Positions 36,394 through 45,008 of a stretch of 64,000 nt of DNA are shown here, in pieces. The notes below the pieces were generated by a model that was given only the letters and a program-made list of their open reading frames with translations, ran no database searches and had not been told where the DNA came from. This DNA is from Acidobacteriota bacterium. Lineage in GTDB: Bacteria > Acidobacteriota > Terriglobia > 2-12-FULL-54-10. The DNA is taken from the NCBI GenBank assembly GCA_016191085.1, contig JACPPJ010000005.1:55577-119576 (forward strand), read 5' to 3'. The translations under genes and the position numbers were made by a program. How positions within the stretch are numbered: position 1 is the stretch's first letter; the number at the start of each line of letters is the position of its first letter.

Positions 36394-37947
36394 TTACATG
36401 TACGCCAGTCCGGGCTGTTCCTGCGGCGCGGGTACCGAGCCGTGGCCGTCCTTGCTAGGCGCCGCGATGGGCTGATTCTCGTCCTCGTCGAAGACCAGTC
36501 CCTTGGGCGGTTCGCCGTCCAGGCCGAACTCCTTCCAGCGCGCGGCGAGCCGGTTGTAGACCTCTCTGCGAATCCGGCTCCGTTTCGAGAACTGCTTGAT
36601 GAATTTGTGTTCTTTGCAGGCGTTCACGATGGCTTTCGATCCCCACGGGCGCTCCTCGGGAGGATTTTTCGTCGGGTCGAGCCAGGTGGACCAGGTGTTA
36701 CGCAGAATATCGATGTCCTTCTCGGGGCTGCAGCGAGTGGAAACGGCCCACATCACTTGGGCGATGTCGGTAGGATCCACGTCGTCGTCAACCACGATGA
36801 TCAACTTTGAGAAGTAAGCACCGGCTGGGCACTGTGCGGCCAGTGTAGCAACCTGCGAGGCGTGCCCGGCGTAGCGTTGTTCGATGGAAACCGCTGTGAT
36901 TCCAAACCCACCCGCGGCGAACGGGTAACAGTAGACGCCTTTAACGCCGGGAACGCCGAGCTTCTCGAGGTCATCCCAGACCTTAGCGGAGCGAGCAATG
37001 GCGTAAACCAAACCGAGCTCGTTAGCCGGATGATCCGCCATAAGGGCACAGGTCAGGATGGGGTTCTTGCGGAACCGGACGCGTTCAATCTCAATTATTG
37101 GCGTCTGAGCTTCGGGGCGTCCGTAGTAGCCGGTGAACTCGCCGAAGGGGCCCTCCTGGCCGTAATTGAAGGGTCGCATGAACCCTTCGAGAATAATCTC
37201 AGCCGAAGCGGGCAGGTCAAGGCCGGTCAAATCGCTGCGGAACGTATCTACGGGCTCATTCACTAAGCCGCCGATGTAGTCATATTCAGACTCCGTCTTG
37301 GCAACCGTTTGGCAGCCGACGATCAGCATGAGCGGATCGCAACCGTACACGCAGGCCACCGGGAAGGGCTTGTTCTGTGCCCAATACCGCTCGCATTGCA
37401 GACGGGCATCTTTGCCGGGTGACCAGTAGCAGAACAGCTCGCGTGGTCCGTGGATCATCTGGCGGTAAGTGCCGAGGTTGATGTGCCCATCTTCTAGGTC
37501 GCGCGTAGCCAGCACGTCCCAGGTCCCAAGATAGCGGCCGCCGTCACGGGGCCACATCTTTGGGGCGGGAAATTTGGTGATGTCGATGTCGGATCCCTCC
37601 AGGATCACTTCATTAACGGGCGCTTTTTCGGCGGCAACGGTCCGGGGCGGAACTTTTCTTCCGAAGTTATCTTTGGTAAATCTAACCAACTCACCAACAG
37701 TGTGCCCCTTCGGAAGGCCCAGGCTCATCGCTATTCTCTCTTTGCCCATCCCGAACATGTTCATGACGGCGCTAGATCCGTACTGGGCGTCCTTGATGTT
37801 CTTGAACCACAGCACGGGAGCGTCTTCCCGCTGGGCAACCATATAGTTCAAGGCGCCCATCTCTTCGTTCCAGTCAACGGGCTGAGTGATCGCTTTCAAC
37901 TCGCCCATGTTCTTTGATTCGTCCAAAAACTCGCGCAGTGTTAACAT
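36394..37947 (-). CDS. UbiD-family decarboxylase
   Basis: A 517-residue prenylated-FMN-dependent (de)carboxylase. Family words are LREFLDESKNMGELKAI at the start, DITKFPAPKMWPRDGGRYLG, GTYRQMIHGPRELFCYWSP, the QEGPFGEFTGYYG catalytic-loop region with its acidic residues, and VVDDDVDPTDIAQVMWA. In UbiD enzymes an Arg-Glu-Asp/Glu network acts on aromatic or alpha,beta-unsaturated acids. The substrate is not readable. It is longer at the C-terminus than E. coli UbiD, with a Gln/Pro-rich tail. GGGAGG precedes the ATG at 37947. It is monocistronic between its own terminator and a stretch holding a LysR remnant. No ubiX is seen nearby. The amidohydrolase at 40601-41665 belongs to a superfamily that also includes decarboxylases. 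Confidence 0.9.
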   Translation of the reverse strand: MLTLREFLDESKNMGELKAITQPVDWNEEMGALNYMVAQREDAPVLWFKNIKDAQYGSSAVMNMFGMGKERIAMSLGLPKGHTVGELVRFTKDNFGRKVPPRTVAAEKAPVNEVILEGSDIDITKFPAPKMWPRDGGRYLGTWDVLATRDLEDGHINLGTYRQMIHGPRELFCYWSPGKDARLQCERYWAQNKPFPVACVYGCDPLMLIVGCQTVAKTESEYDYIGGLVNEPVDTFRSDLTGLDLPASAEIILEGFMRPFNYGQEGPFGEFTGYYGRPEAQTPIIEIERVRFRKNPILTCALMADHPANELGLVYAIARSAKVWDDLEKLGVPGVKGVYCYPFAAGGFGITAVSIEQRYAGHASQVATLAAQCPAGAYFSKLIIVVDDDVDPTDIAQVMWAVSTRCSPEKDIDILRNTWSTWLDPTKNPPEERPWGSKAIVNACKEHKFIKQFSKRSRIRREVYNRLAARWKEFGLDGEPPKGLVFDEDENQPIAAPSKDGHGSVPAPQEQPGLAYM

Positions 37948-38523
37948 CGAGCCTCCCGGATACGCTTAAAAGACGTTTTGATTCGCCGGCGCGTCATTCG
38001 CGGCCGGCTTCCTCACAATTGCCTGTCGTATGGGCAATAAAGACGTTCTATATATTACTGCAAGTTTATTGGAACTACGCCGGCCTCAGATCTTTCTTAG
38101 CTGTCGCCGAGGATTTGCATTTACACCAAGTGGACCAGGCGGGCGGGCGGGCCGTTGACGCCAACCACCAACGTTACAGTGTGTTCCCGGTATGAATGGA
38201 ACTGTAAGCCGTTATTCAGGAGTGCATTTTGTGGTAACGGTTCTGGTGGAGACGGACTCGAGACCATCCTGCGCTAGCCCTTCCAGGTTTTTAGGACAAC
38301 TTGGAGAACTGACGGGGGGCATCAGTTCCCCGAGTGTGTCCCTGTTGACTACGCCCGGGAGGTTTTTGATGCGACAGTCAACAATCAACGACGCGATGTA
38401 TTGAGCAAATGTATTGCCGCAGCGGGGCGGAGCAGCGGCTCCGCAGAGCACGCTAAGTTCGCGCGGCATGATGCCCTCGTTGAATTGACTACGACTGTTG
38501 CTGATATTATTGCAGCATCGGCA
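37948..38523. other. Gene-poor stretch upstream of the ubiD-like gene
   Basis: About 575 bases with no convincing intact gene. It holds a short LysR-like remnant near 38069-38130. An 85-codon minus-strand open frame at 38212-38469 has four scattered Cys, no signal and no recognised motif. The inverted words cggagc...gctccg near 38430 could form a small hairpin. The decarboxylase promoter must lie at the left end. Confidence 0.5.
38069..38130 (+). pseudogene. Remnant of a LysR-type regulator N-terminus
   Basis: One frame reads LELRR and, after a one-base shift near 38083-38087, the next reads LRSFLAVAEDLHLHQ. Joined, this matches the start of LysR regulators (MELRxLRxFLAVAEELHF). After about 20 codons nothing recognisable follows. 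It is probably the stub of a regulator once divergent from the decarboxylase gene. Confidence 0.45.
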
Positions 38524-39441
38524 CTACGGTTTGCGGGCGCCGTCTTGACGCACGAACCGGTATCGATTGAATTCGTGGTCGCCTGCCCGGCGGCAACTCA
38601 GCCAGCGGTACCAGCGAGCCGTTTCGATGGAAAATCCTGTCCCAGTGATGGTGGTAAGGCGGTGCCGAGCGAGAGTATCTTCCTCCATCTGTCGAGCGGT
38701 CAAGTCTGACTCGGGGATAATCGGACCGATCTCTTGGGGAGCGATGGTCAGGAATTTTTCATCCATCCAGCCGCCGCGAACCATGTGCCCGTAGAGCGTC
38801 GGGCCGCCCTCGCAGAGAAGGTACTGAACGCCATGCTCCTCTCGCAGCGAACGCAACAGTGCTCCCAGATCCACCAGGTTTTCCTGCCCGAACACCAGAA
38901 CCGGCGTGTCGCCGTGATCGCCTAACCGTTTCAACCCCTCCGGAGCAGTGGCAATCCATGCTTCCACCTCCTGTGATTGAAACAGGCGGTACTCGGAAAT
39001 CTTCAGCATGCCGGAGCCTGTGACGACAATATTTTTCTGTTTGCCGCGACCAAGCCGCTCGTGCCGCAACCGCAGCAGGTCGGGGTCGGTGATACGAAAC
39101 ACTGGCCCGCCGCGAATTCCGCTGTAGAGCGTTTCCTGAACCAGCGAGCTGGACCCGTAAAGGACCGCGTCTGCGTGGGCGCGGAGCAAGTCCATCATCC
39201 AGCGATCGTGGCGGCTTTGTGCGATCCATCTGCCCTCTGGATGCTTGCCGCCAAACGTCACCATACCGTCCAAACTTTGGGCAAAATTCGAATAGATCCA
39301 CGGCCGGTCTGGTGGCGGGGGAGGGAAGCCGAGATTACCGGCAAACTTCACTATCGTGTCGGGCAGCGCGGGATTGGGCTCGCTGGAGTCGAACAGTACT
39401 TCAAACGGCGTGAGGTCAGCGGGAGCTTGCAGGTCTGACAT
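38524..39441 (-). CDS. RibD C-terminal-like reductase (pyrimidine reductase family)
   Basis: A 305-residue NADPH-dependent reductase of the dihydrofolate-reductase fold. Family words are NFAQSLDGMVTFGGKHPEG, LRAHADAVLYGSSSLVQET and YLLCEGGPTLYGHMVRGGWMDE, where EGGPTL is the cofactor-region signature. No deaminase half is present, so it is not a full bifunctional RibD. It could act in riboflavin synthesis with a separate deaminase or on another substrate. The C-terminal 40 residues are unusually Arg-rich. It stands alone between non-coding stretches. Confidence 0.8.
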   Translation of the reverse strand: MSDLQAPADLTPFEVLFDSSEPNPALPDTIVKFAGNLGFPPPPPDRPWIYSNFAQSLDGMVTFGGKHPEGRWIAQSRHDRWMMDLLRAHADAVLYGSSSLVQETLYSGIRGGPVFRITDPDLLRLRHERLGRGKQKNIVVTGSGMLKISEYRLFQSQEVEAWIATAPEGLKRLGDHGDTPVLVFGQENLVDLGALLRSLREEHGVQYLLCEGGPTLYGHMVRGGWMDEKFLTIAPQEIGPIIPESDLTARQMEEDTLARHRLTTITGTGFSIETARWYRWLSCRRAGDHEFNRYRFVRQDGARKP

Positions 39442-39528
39442 GTGCGTTTGAGGTTCCTGACGGAGTTCGTTTGTCTGGCAGAACCGAGTATATGAGGCGT
39501 TGGCAGCGCTCGCAAGAGCAGGTGCCGG

Positions 39529-39585
39529 GTATCAGGTTTCGGGTGTCAGTTATCATGTCTCAAGTGTCACCTAACACCTGACTCC
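39529..39585. repeat. Short dispersed palindromic repeat
   Basis: caggtgccgggtatcaggtttcg words on the left and gtgtcacctaacacctgact on the right form an imperfect inverted repeat. It is related in style to fragments at 3766-3800 and 1370-1402. It lies between the divergent reductase and GAF genes. Confidence 0.5.
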
Positions 39586-39659
39586 ACCGACACCGAGATT
39601 GCTTTGCCGGAGAGCGGCGTGATAACATTCGCCACTGAATTCTGTTGTGTGGAGCGCGC

Positions 39660-40202
39660 ATGCCAGAGCCAACGACAACACCAACACCAGCCTCTGAGAT
39701 TGCCCGTTTCGTAGATGAGGCGGTAAAGGGCGGCAAGGGTCTCCTCGAGGACACCCTGCTGAAGATCATCAAAGAGTTGTCGAAACTGTTTACGGTAAAA
39801 ACCGACGAGATTGCGATCTTACAGTTGACGCCCGATGCATCCACGCTGAAATTCGTTTACCCGCTCAAACTGCGTAATGTGGGTTCCATCCCCATGACAA
39901 CGGCGCATTCTCTTGCGGTGCGCACTGCGCGAGATAAACGCCCGGAAATGATCAACAACTTTCCTGCCCATAAGCACCCGACGGTCTTCGAGGCCGTCAG
40001 CCTGGGAGACAAGGACCAGGAGAAGCAGCCGATTCAGAAGATCATCAGCGCACCGCTGCTGCTGGACGGTAAGGCAGTCGGGGTCATCCAGATTTCCCGA
40101 AAAGGCAAATCGCCCACCACCGCCGGCGCGGACTTCAGTATCCGCGATCTCACCGCACTGATGAGCACCGCAACGCTCCTCGCGAAGGGCTTCAAGCAGT
40201 GA
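39660..40202 (+). CDS. GAF-domain protein
   Basis: A 180-residue stand-alone GAF domain. Helix 1 is LLEDTLLKIIKELSKLFTVKTDEIAILQL. A beta strand TLKFVYPLKL is followed by the typical GAF sequence SLAVRTARDKRPEMINNF, and then IISAPLLLDGKAVGVIQISRKG. It probably binds a small ligand or serves as a regulatory subunit; no output domain is attached. The ATG at 39660 has GGAG five bases upstream. Its TGA stop lies inside the left 19-bp inverted repeat of the S23 element, so that element inserted exactly at the end of the gene. Confidence 0.8.
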   Translation: MPEPTTTPTPASEIARFVDEAVKGGKGLLEDTLLKIIKELSKLFTVKTDEIAILQLTPDASTLKFVYPLKLRNVGSIPMTTAHSLAVRTARDKRPEMINNFPAHKHPTVFEAVSLGDKDQEKQPIQKIISAPLLLDGKAVGVIQISRKGKSPTTAGADFSIRDLTALMSTATLLAKGFKQ

Positions 40203-40599
40203 CGAGTGACAAGTGATGAGCCGAATTAAGCGGCGACAAGTTACCTGTGACGACTGGCAGAAAGGTATTGCTCTGCTCAAACAGGTTTATGAGATCACTC
40301 GGTCGCTTCCTGCCGAGGAACGATTTGGGTTGAGGTCTCAGATGCGGCGCGCTGGGTGTCGATTCCGTCAAACGTAGCGTAGGCTGTCGCATGCTGAGAG
40401 TTCCACGGCAGAACTGGAACCCACAATTACTCATTGCAGTAGACTTGCGATACTGGATAGCCGCAAAGGTCCAGCCCACCGTGGACCTGCTCTCTGTCCG
40501 GAAGATGCTAAACAGTCTATGACCGACAAGGTAGACCAACGGATGTCGTTACGCTTGACCACTCCCCGTGTTCTATCTTTTCACTTGTCACTCGTCACT
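40198..40599. mobile_element. 402-bp element with perfect 19-bp terminal inverted repeats around an S23-type remnant
   Basis: agtgacgagtgacaagtga at 40198-40216 and its exact reverse complement tcacttgtcactcgtcact at 40581-40599 (19 of 19) enclose a decayed four-helix-bundle gene. The element fills the space between two convergent genes: the left repeat includes the GAF stop and the right repeat ends one base before the amidohydrolase stop. No target duplication was noticed. Whether the unit was ever mobile is inference. Confidence 0.7.
40246..40522 (+). pseudogene. Decayed S23/IVP-type four-helix-bundle protein gene
   Basis: The frame beginning at DWQKGIALLKQVYEITRSLP continues AEERFGLRSQMRR, matching the 23S rRNA intervening-sequence protein/four-helix-bundle family (WQKAIELxKxVYxLT...FPxxERFGLxxQxRRAAVSIPxNIAEG). 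A one-base shift then exposes VSIPSNVA, another STAELE, and a third QLLIAVDLRYW...VRKMLNSL before TGA. These are the expected family segments in the right order (VSIPxNIAEG, GSxAELETQLLIA, MLNSLI). At least two frameshifts and a small deletion make it non-functional. It is flanked by the 19-bp inverted repeats. Members of this family also include the Avd accessory of diversity-generating retroelements, but no reverse transcriptase lies nearby. Confidence 0.75.
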
Positions 40600-40600
40600 T

Positions 40601-41665
40601 TTACGCTTTTGCCGTGGTAATGCCAGCGGGCACTTTGAACAAAGTCTCGAAATTCTGGTAGAAAATCTTCCTCTTGTCCTCGGCGCTGATCCTGGCGTTA
40701 TTGACAGCGTTGGTGCTCTCGCGTACTGAGAACCTTCCGCCCTCGGCGTCGAACGGCGCGTCGGAGCCGAAGATAACGTGGTCCGCTCCCAGGACGTCGC
40801 AGGCGCATTCGATGGATGAGGCCGTGAATGTGGCCGTGTCGCCGTAGAACAAGCGGAAATAATCCATGGCGGGGCGCTGCAAAGGATGACCGATCTCCTG
40901 CTCTATAATGCCCTGGAACATGCCGAACATGGATTCCATCCGCCCCGCAAGATACGGGATGAACGAACCGGTGTGGTGGCAGATGATCTTCAGGTTGGGA
41001 TATTCATCGAGGATGCCGCTGAACGCGATGCGGAACATCGCAGCCGCGGTCTCGTATGGCCAGCCGATGATCTGCCAGATGATGTACTTCGATTCTTTCT
41101 CGGTCAAATAGTCGGGGTGTGTCTTGGCGCGGGCGGGATGCAGCAGGATCGGCAGGTCGTATTTCGACATGATCTCGAAAATCGGCCTATACTCAGGCCC
41201 GTCGATCGGCTTGCCATTGCAATTCGTAAAGAGCTGCACGCCCAGCATCTTCAAATCCTTGAGTGAGCGTTCCAGTTCGCACGCGGCCGCGTCGGGCTTG
41301 TCCATGGGGAGCGAGCAAACGGCGCCCGCGAAATACTTCGGATGTTTCGCGGCGATCTCGGCGAGCTCGTCATTCAGGATCTTGGCAACAGTTTCACTAT
41401 CATCCGGCGCGACGATCTCGATCGCCGGCGAAGCCACGCTGAGCACCTGCCGGTAACTCTCAAGCTCGTCCATCATCTTGAACCGGGCGTCCAAGTCGGT
41501 CAGCACGGCCATGTTCTCGTTCTTCTGCTTTTCTTTGCCTACAGAGACGTACTTCAGGTGCGAAGGGCTGTGTTCTACGAAATGTGTTTTTTCCACCCGG
41601 TCCCAACGGGCTTTATCGAAACGCGGAGGCACAATATGGCAGAAAACATCAACTCTGACATCCAT
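40601..41665 (-). CDS. Amidohydrolase-family protein (ACMSD/gamma-resorcylate decarboxylase-like)
   Basis: A 354-residue metal-dependent TIM barrel of the amidohydrolase_2 type. It reads MDVRVDVFCHIVPPRF at the start, where the usual HxH is CH-I. It continues LPILLHPARAKTHPDYL, NLKIICHHTGSFIPYLAGRME and HVIFGSDAPFDAEGG, the last holding the final aspartate. This superfamily branch includes non-oxidative decarboxylases of aromatic acids. AAGGAG seven bases before the ATG at 41665 supports the start. The stop lies directly beside the right inverted repeat of the S23 element. The substitution in the first metal motif leaves activity uncertain. Confidence 0.8.
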   Translation of the reverse strand: MDVRVDVFCHIVPPRFDKARWDRVEKTHFVEHSPSHLKYVSVGKEKQKNENMAVLTDLDARFKMMDELESYRQVLSVASPAIEIVAPDDSETVAKILNDELAEIAAKHPKYFAGAVCSLPMDKPDAAACELERSLKDLKMLGVQLFTNCNGKPIDGPEYRPIFEIMSKYDLPILLHPARAKTHPDYLTEKESKYIIWQIIGWPYETAAAMFRIAFSGILDEYPNLKIICHHTGSFIPYLAGRMESMFGMFQGIIEQEIGHPLQRPAMDYFRLFYGDTATFTASSIECACDVLGADHVIFGSDAPFDAEGGRFSVRESTNAVNNARISAEDKRKIFYQNFETLFKVPAGITTAKA

Positions 41666-41889
41666 TATAGCTCCTTACGATAGACAATCTCGCCATCGAG
41701 CGCTTTGGGACGGACCCTTTTAAATGTAGCATGTTGTGACGGTTACTTCCAACTCGCGACGCGGACCAAGGACGTCATCGAATCTGCGTCTGGAACCGCC
41801 TCGCGTACCTTACGCGCGCTGCTGTATCATTCGAGGTAGCAAAGACTTGGGCGGAACCGAGTTCATCCGCAACTCGGCCGAAGTAAAAT

Positions 41890-42636
41890 ATGGAAATGAT
41901 GCACGCAACTTTCGCGTTTTTTCTGATGTTGAATCCCTCGGTCAGCGAGCGAGTGACTTATGTTGTGGACCAGCTCACCCAAACCGGCTTTTCCCGCCGT
42001 GAGGCTGAGGCCTTCTTTCAGAATCGCCGTCTAAAGACATACCCGGAGAGGGAAGTTGCGCCGCGTAAGATTGACTGGGACTCATTCATCGCCAACCTTG
42101 TTAGCCGGGAATCAGTACAACGCGGAACAACGTTTCTGTCGCGAAACCACGCCGTGTTGAGCGCAGCGGAAGAGCGCTTCGGCGTACCCAAGGAAGTCTT
42201 ATCGGGGTTGGTCCGCGTCGAGACAAACTTCGGACAGAACACCGGCAACTACGTCACGTTTAATGTTTTCTACACTCAGCTTATTCGGAGCGAGGCCGAG
42301 GCGCGGTGGAAGAGGGCGGCGGACAACCTGGTTTCGCTGGCGACCTATTGTAAACGTTTGCGCAAAAACTGCTTCCGGATCAAAGGCTCTTACGGCGGCG
42401 CAATCGGGTTCTCGCAGTTTCTTCCGCACACGCTCGAAACCTATGGCGCAGACGGCAACGGCGACGGCAAGGTAGACGTTTTCCAATGGCCCGACGCGAT
42501 CTTCAGCGCCGCGAATTTTCTGGTCGAGCATGGCTGGCACACTGACAAGCTCGTGGCTTTAGGTAAATACTACGGCAGCCCGGAAGGTTACCCGCGCGCC
42601 GTACTGGCCTACACAGAGGCGCTGCAGAAGGAATAA
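41890..42636 (+). CDS. MltB-like lytic transglycosylase (SLT_2)
   Basis: A 248-residue peptidoglycan-cleaving enzyme. The catalytic glutamate is in GVPKEVLSGLVRVETNFGQ. The binding-cleft region GSYGGAIGFSQFLPHTLETY and the calcium-loop-like GADGNGDGKVDVFQWPDAIFSAANFL are typical of MltB. The C-terminus LGKYYGSPEGYPRAVLAYTEAL is normal. The N-terminus has only a short hydrophobic stretch (MMHATFAFFLMLNPSV), so the export signal is weak or the start is elsewhere. ATGs at 41890 and 41899 are both possible. It is convergent with the TonB receptor gene. Confidence 0.88.
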   Translation: MEMMHATFAFFLMLNPSVSERVTYVVDQLTQTGFSRREAEAFFQNRRLKTYPEREVAPRKIDWDSFIANLVSRESVQRGTTFLSRNHAVLSAAEERFGVPKEVLSGLVRVETNFGQNTGNYVTFNVFYTQLIRSEAEARWKRAADNLVSLATYCKRLRKNCFRIKGSYGGAIGFSQFLPHTLETYGADGNGDGKVDVFQWPDAIFSAANFLVEHGWHTDKLVALGKYYGSPEGYPRAVLAYTEALQKE

Positions 42637-42679
42637 ACATTCGCCGAATGAGTCCTCGTCCCGCTGCTAACGCTGGTTC

Positions 42680-44896
42680 TTAGAAGAATCTCATCGTATA
42701 GCTGAATCGCACGCCGCGACCGATCTCAGGGGCGATCTCCTTGATAAAGGAAAGGTGATTCCGGTACAGGCGATTCCCCAGGTTGAACGCGTTCACAGAG
42801 AAGATGTGAAGTAGGTGCTGCCGCGCGGCTGTGTAGGAAGCGTGGAAGTTCCACACTGCATATCCTGAGGTGCGAGTCTCAGTCGCGAAGATGTCGTCCT
42901 GCGCATTCGCGAGAATCAATTCCGGCTTAAACTGGAAACCTTTGTACAGTGCTTCGAAGCCGATCCTGCCCCGCAGAGGAGGTATGCGCGGGAGAGGCGT
43001 ACTCGAATCGATCAGCTTGGCGCTCACCGCATCCAATCCCAAATTGACCCAGAAATTGGGATGCACTCCGAGATCGAGACCGAATTCCCCGCCCAGGAAC
43101 CGGCTATCCGCCTGCGAATAATCGGCGACTACGAGCCCATCCTCTTCCTCGCCCGTGGGGGCAAGATATACAAAGTTCCCAATGTGATAGTAAAAGAGGT
43201 TCGCCTCGCCGCGGACGCGGCTGGCGGATTCCCGTAGTGAAAGCTCGATTCCGTTCCCGCGCTCCATCTTGAGATCGGGATTGCCAATCTCAAACGTCAG
43301 GTTACCCGGATGCGGGCCGTTGTTATAAAGCTCTTCGAGCGCGGGCGAGCGGTCCGAATGGGAATAGCTGAGAAGGAAATTCCCCCCTTCCCACAGCGGG
43401 ATCTGGATGCCCGCCGAACCGGAGAAGCCATTGAACGTGCGACTGCGTAGCTCTTGCGGGTCGTAGCGGTTTTGCTCAAACCGGCCTCCGAACTGAAACC
43501 GCACGCCACCGGCGGAACCGAGTTCCTCCAGCGCGAACAGGGAGATCATGTTCAACTTGACTGGCGGGGCGATCGCTTCTTCCCCGGCGGTCTTGTAATC
43601 CCGGTGGAACCCTTCAAAACCAAAGCTTCCGGAAAGAATTCCAGCGCGTTTTTGGTCGAAAGTAGTCCTATAAACGAATTGCTTGTTGTCAAAGGCCGTT
43701 CCAACTCTCTCGCTGGCCTGCTCTTGAACAAGCTCCTCATGGTGGTACTTGCTGTAGTTCAGGGATACCCGGATGGCGTCCAGAGCGGACTCGAGGTTCT
43801 GAAAGCCGAAGCGAAGAGGAAGATTGTGGCGACGCAGACTCAGATCCACGACTTCCTCCCCTTCTTCTCCTGCCTGGGGTTCTTCTGGCAATTCGGTGCC
43901 GAGGGGGATGCCGTAGCGGGCATCTTCCAGGCCGTAGCTCAGCGAGAGATATCCCCGGTTGCCGAACCAGCCGAACCCGGCGGAGGTACCGGCGACACGG
44001 GATTCAGAGTTCAAAATTTCGCCGATGGGCGTATTGTAATCGTCGGTCCGTTGGCCACCCCCACTGGCCCACACCAGCCAGGATCCGCGCCCAAACTCAA
44101 AACCGCCATTACCGCCGCCGTGCATGTTGTTGGAACCACCCACTCCCGTCAGATATCCGCGCGCGCCTGGGTGGGCATGATCGTGACCCGTGATCGCGTT
44201 GACCACGCCGCCCAGCGCGTTGCTGCCGTAAAGCAGTGTGGAGGGACCTTTGACCACCTCCAGCCGCTCCAGGCTGAGCGGATCAATCGTTTCCCCGTGG
44301 TCCCCGGACTGGGAAGAAAGCGATCCCGTTCGCGCGCCATCCTGCACGATCAGAACGCGATCTCCGTCAAATCCCCGAATGACCGGACGGGTCGTTCCGG
44401 GGCCGAAGCTGCGCTTCGCAACGCCGGGTTGGCTCTCCAAGACTTCCCCAATGTTCGTGTGAGCGTTCTCCGCGAGCTGAACTGAATCGAGTGTTGTCGT
44501 CACCTTAAACGACTGGAACGCCACTTCTTCCTGCCCGCTCGCGGTTACGGTGATCTGTTCCCGCATACCAACCAGACTCATCTGAAAATCAGTCGTCACC
44601 GTGCTGCTCGCTCCGACCACCACCTTGGCAGCCGCATCGCGAAATCCGTCCATGTGTGCGACGAGGTGATACGTCCCCGGGGGAACTGCCTCCAGTTGGT
44701 ACATGCCGTCTTCGTCACTTTCGGCAGTCTCGCCCAACTCGACTATCCGAACGTCCACGCCGTGTACTGGTATTCCTTGATCGGCGAGGGTGATCTTGCC
44801 CCGCACGGTCCCAGAAGCTTGGCCGAATGTATTCCTGGCTGCCGCTAAGCAAACAAAAAAAACAATAGATCCAATCAGAACCCATTGCCTACGCAT
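42680..44896 (-). CDS. TonB-dependent outer-membrane receptor, possibly for zinc (ZnuD-like)
   Basis: A 738-residue receptor. A signal peptide (QWVLIGSIVFFVCLAAARNTFG) is followed by a carboxypeptidase-regulatory-like domain (GTVRGKITLADQGIPVHGVDV, about residues 28-110). The plug contains FGPGTTRPVIRGFDGDRVLIVQDGAR and LERLEVVKGPSTLLYGSNALGGVVNAI. The beta barrel ends in RGVRFSYTMRFF with a terminal aromatic. Just after the plug is GHDHAHPGARG, a His-rich stretch like that of zinc receptors such as ZnuD, so zinc is my best guess for the ligand. AAGGAGG seven bases before the ATG at 44896 rejects the upstream alternative at 44923. The His/Cys-bearing small protein just upstream may belong to the same operon. 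Confidence 0.92.
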   Translation of the reverse strand: MRRQWVLIGSIVFFVCLAAARNTFGQASGTVRGKITLADQGIPVHGVDVRIVELGETAESDEDGMYQLEAVPPGTYHLVAHMDGFRDAAAKVVVGASSTVTTDFQMSLVGMREQITVTASGQEEVAFQSFKVTTTLDSVQLAENAHTNIGEVLESQPGVAKRSFGPGTTRPVIRGFDGDRVLIVQDGARTGSLSSQSGDHGETIDPLSLERLEVVKGPSTLLYGSNALGGVVNAITGHDHAHPGARGYLTGVGGSNNMHGGGNGGFEFGRGSWLVWASGGGQRTDDYNTPIGEILNSESRVAGTSAGFGWFGNRGYLSLSYGLEDARYGIPLGTELPEEPQAGEEGEEVVDLSLRRHNLPLRFGFQNLESALDAIRVSLNYSKYHHEELVQEQASERVGTAFDNKQFVYRTTFDQKRAGILSGSFGFEGFHRDYKTAGEEAIAPPVKLNMISLFALEELGSAGGVRFQFGGRFEQNRYDPQELRSRTFNGFSGSAGIQIPLWEGGNFLLSYSHSDRSPALEELYNNGPHPGNLTFEIGNPDLKMERGNGIELSLRESASRVRGEANLFYYHIGNFVYLAPTGEEEDGLVVADYSQADSRFLGGEFGLDLGVHPNFWVNLGLDAVSAKLIDSSTPLPRIPPLRGRIGFEALYKGFQFKPELILANAQDDIFATETRTSGYAVWNFHASYTAARQHLLHIFSVNAFNLGNRLYRNHLSFIKEIAPEIGRGVRFSYTMRFF

Positions 44897-45008
44897 GAAA
44901 AGGCCTCCTTCGCAAATGAACAATCGCTTGAGAATCCGCTATTCGGGGGCTGTTTCGCACGACGGCGGAATCTTGCCCGTGCACGCGCATACACCGAACA
45001 GACGGGAA

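Noticed and set aside
38212..38469. 85-codon minus-strand frame with several Cys
   Set aside because: No signal, motif or ribosome-binding site, and flanked by decayed sequence; noted only as content of the gap.
40255..40276. Sigma-54-like tggcag...ttgct
   Set aside because: The spacing between the two elements is seven bases instead of five, and it lies inside the S23 pseudogene.
43454..44485. 343-codon plus-strand open frame opposite the TonB receptor
   Set aside because: Antisense to a clearly assigned receptor with full domain structure; composition-driven open frame.
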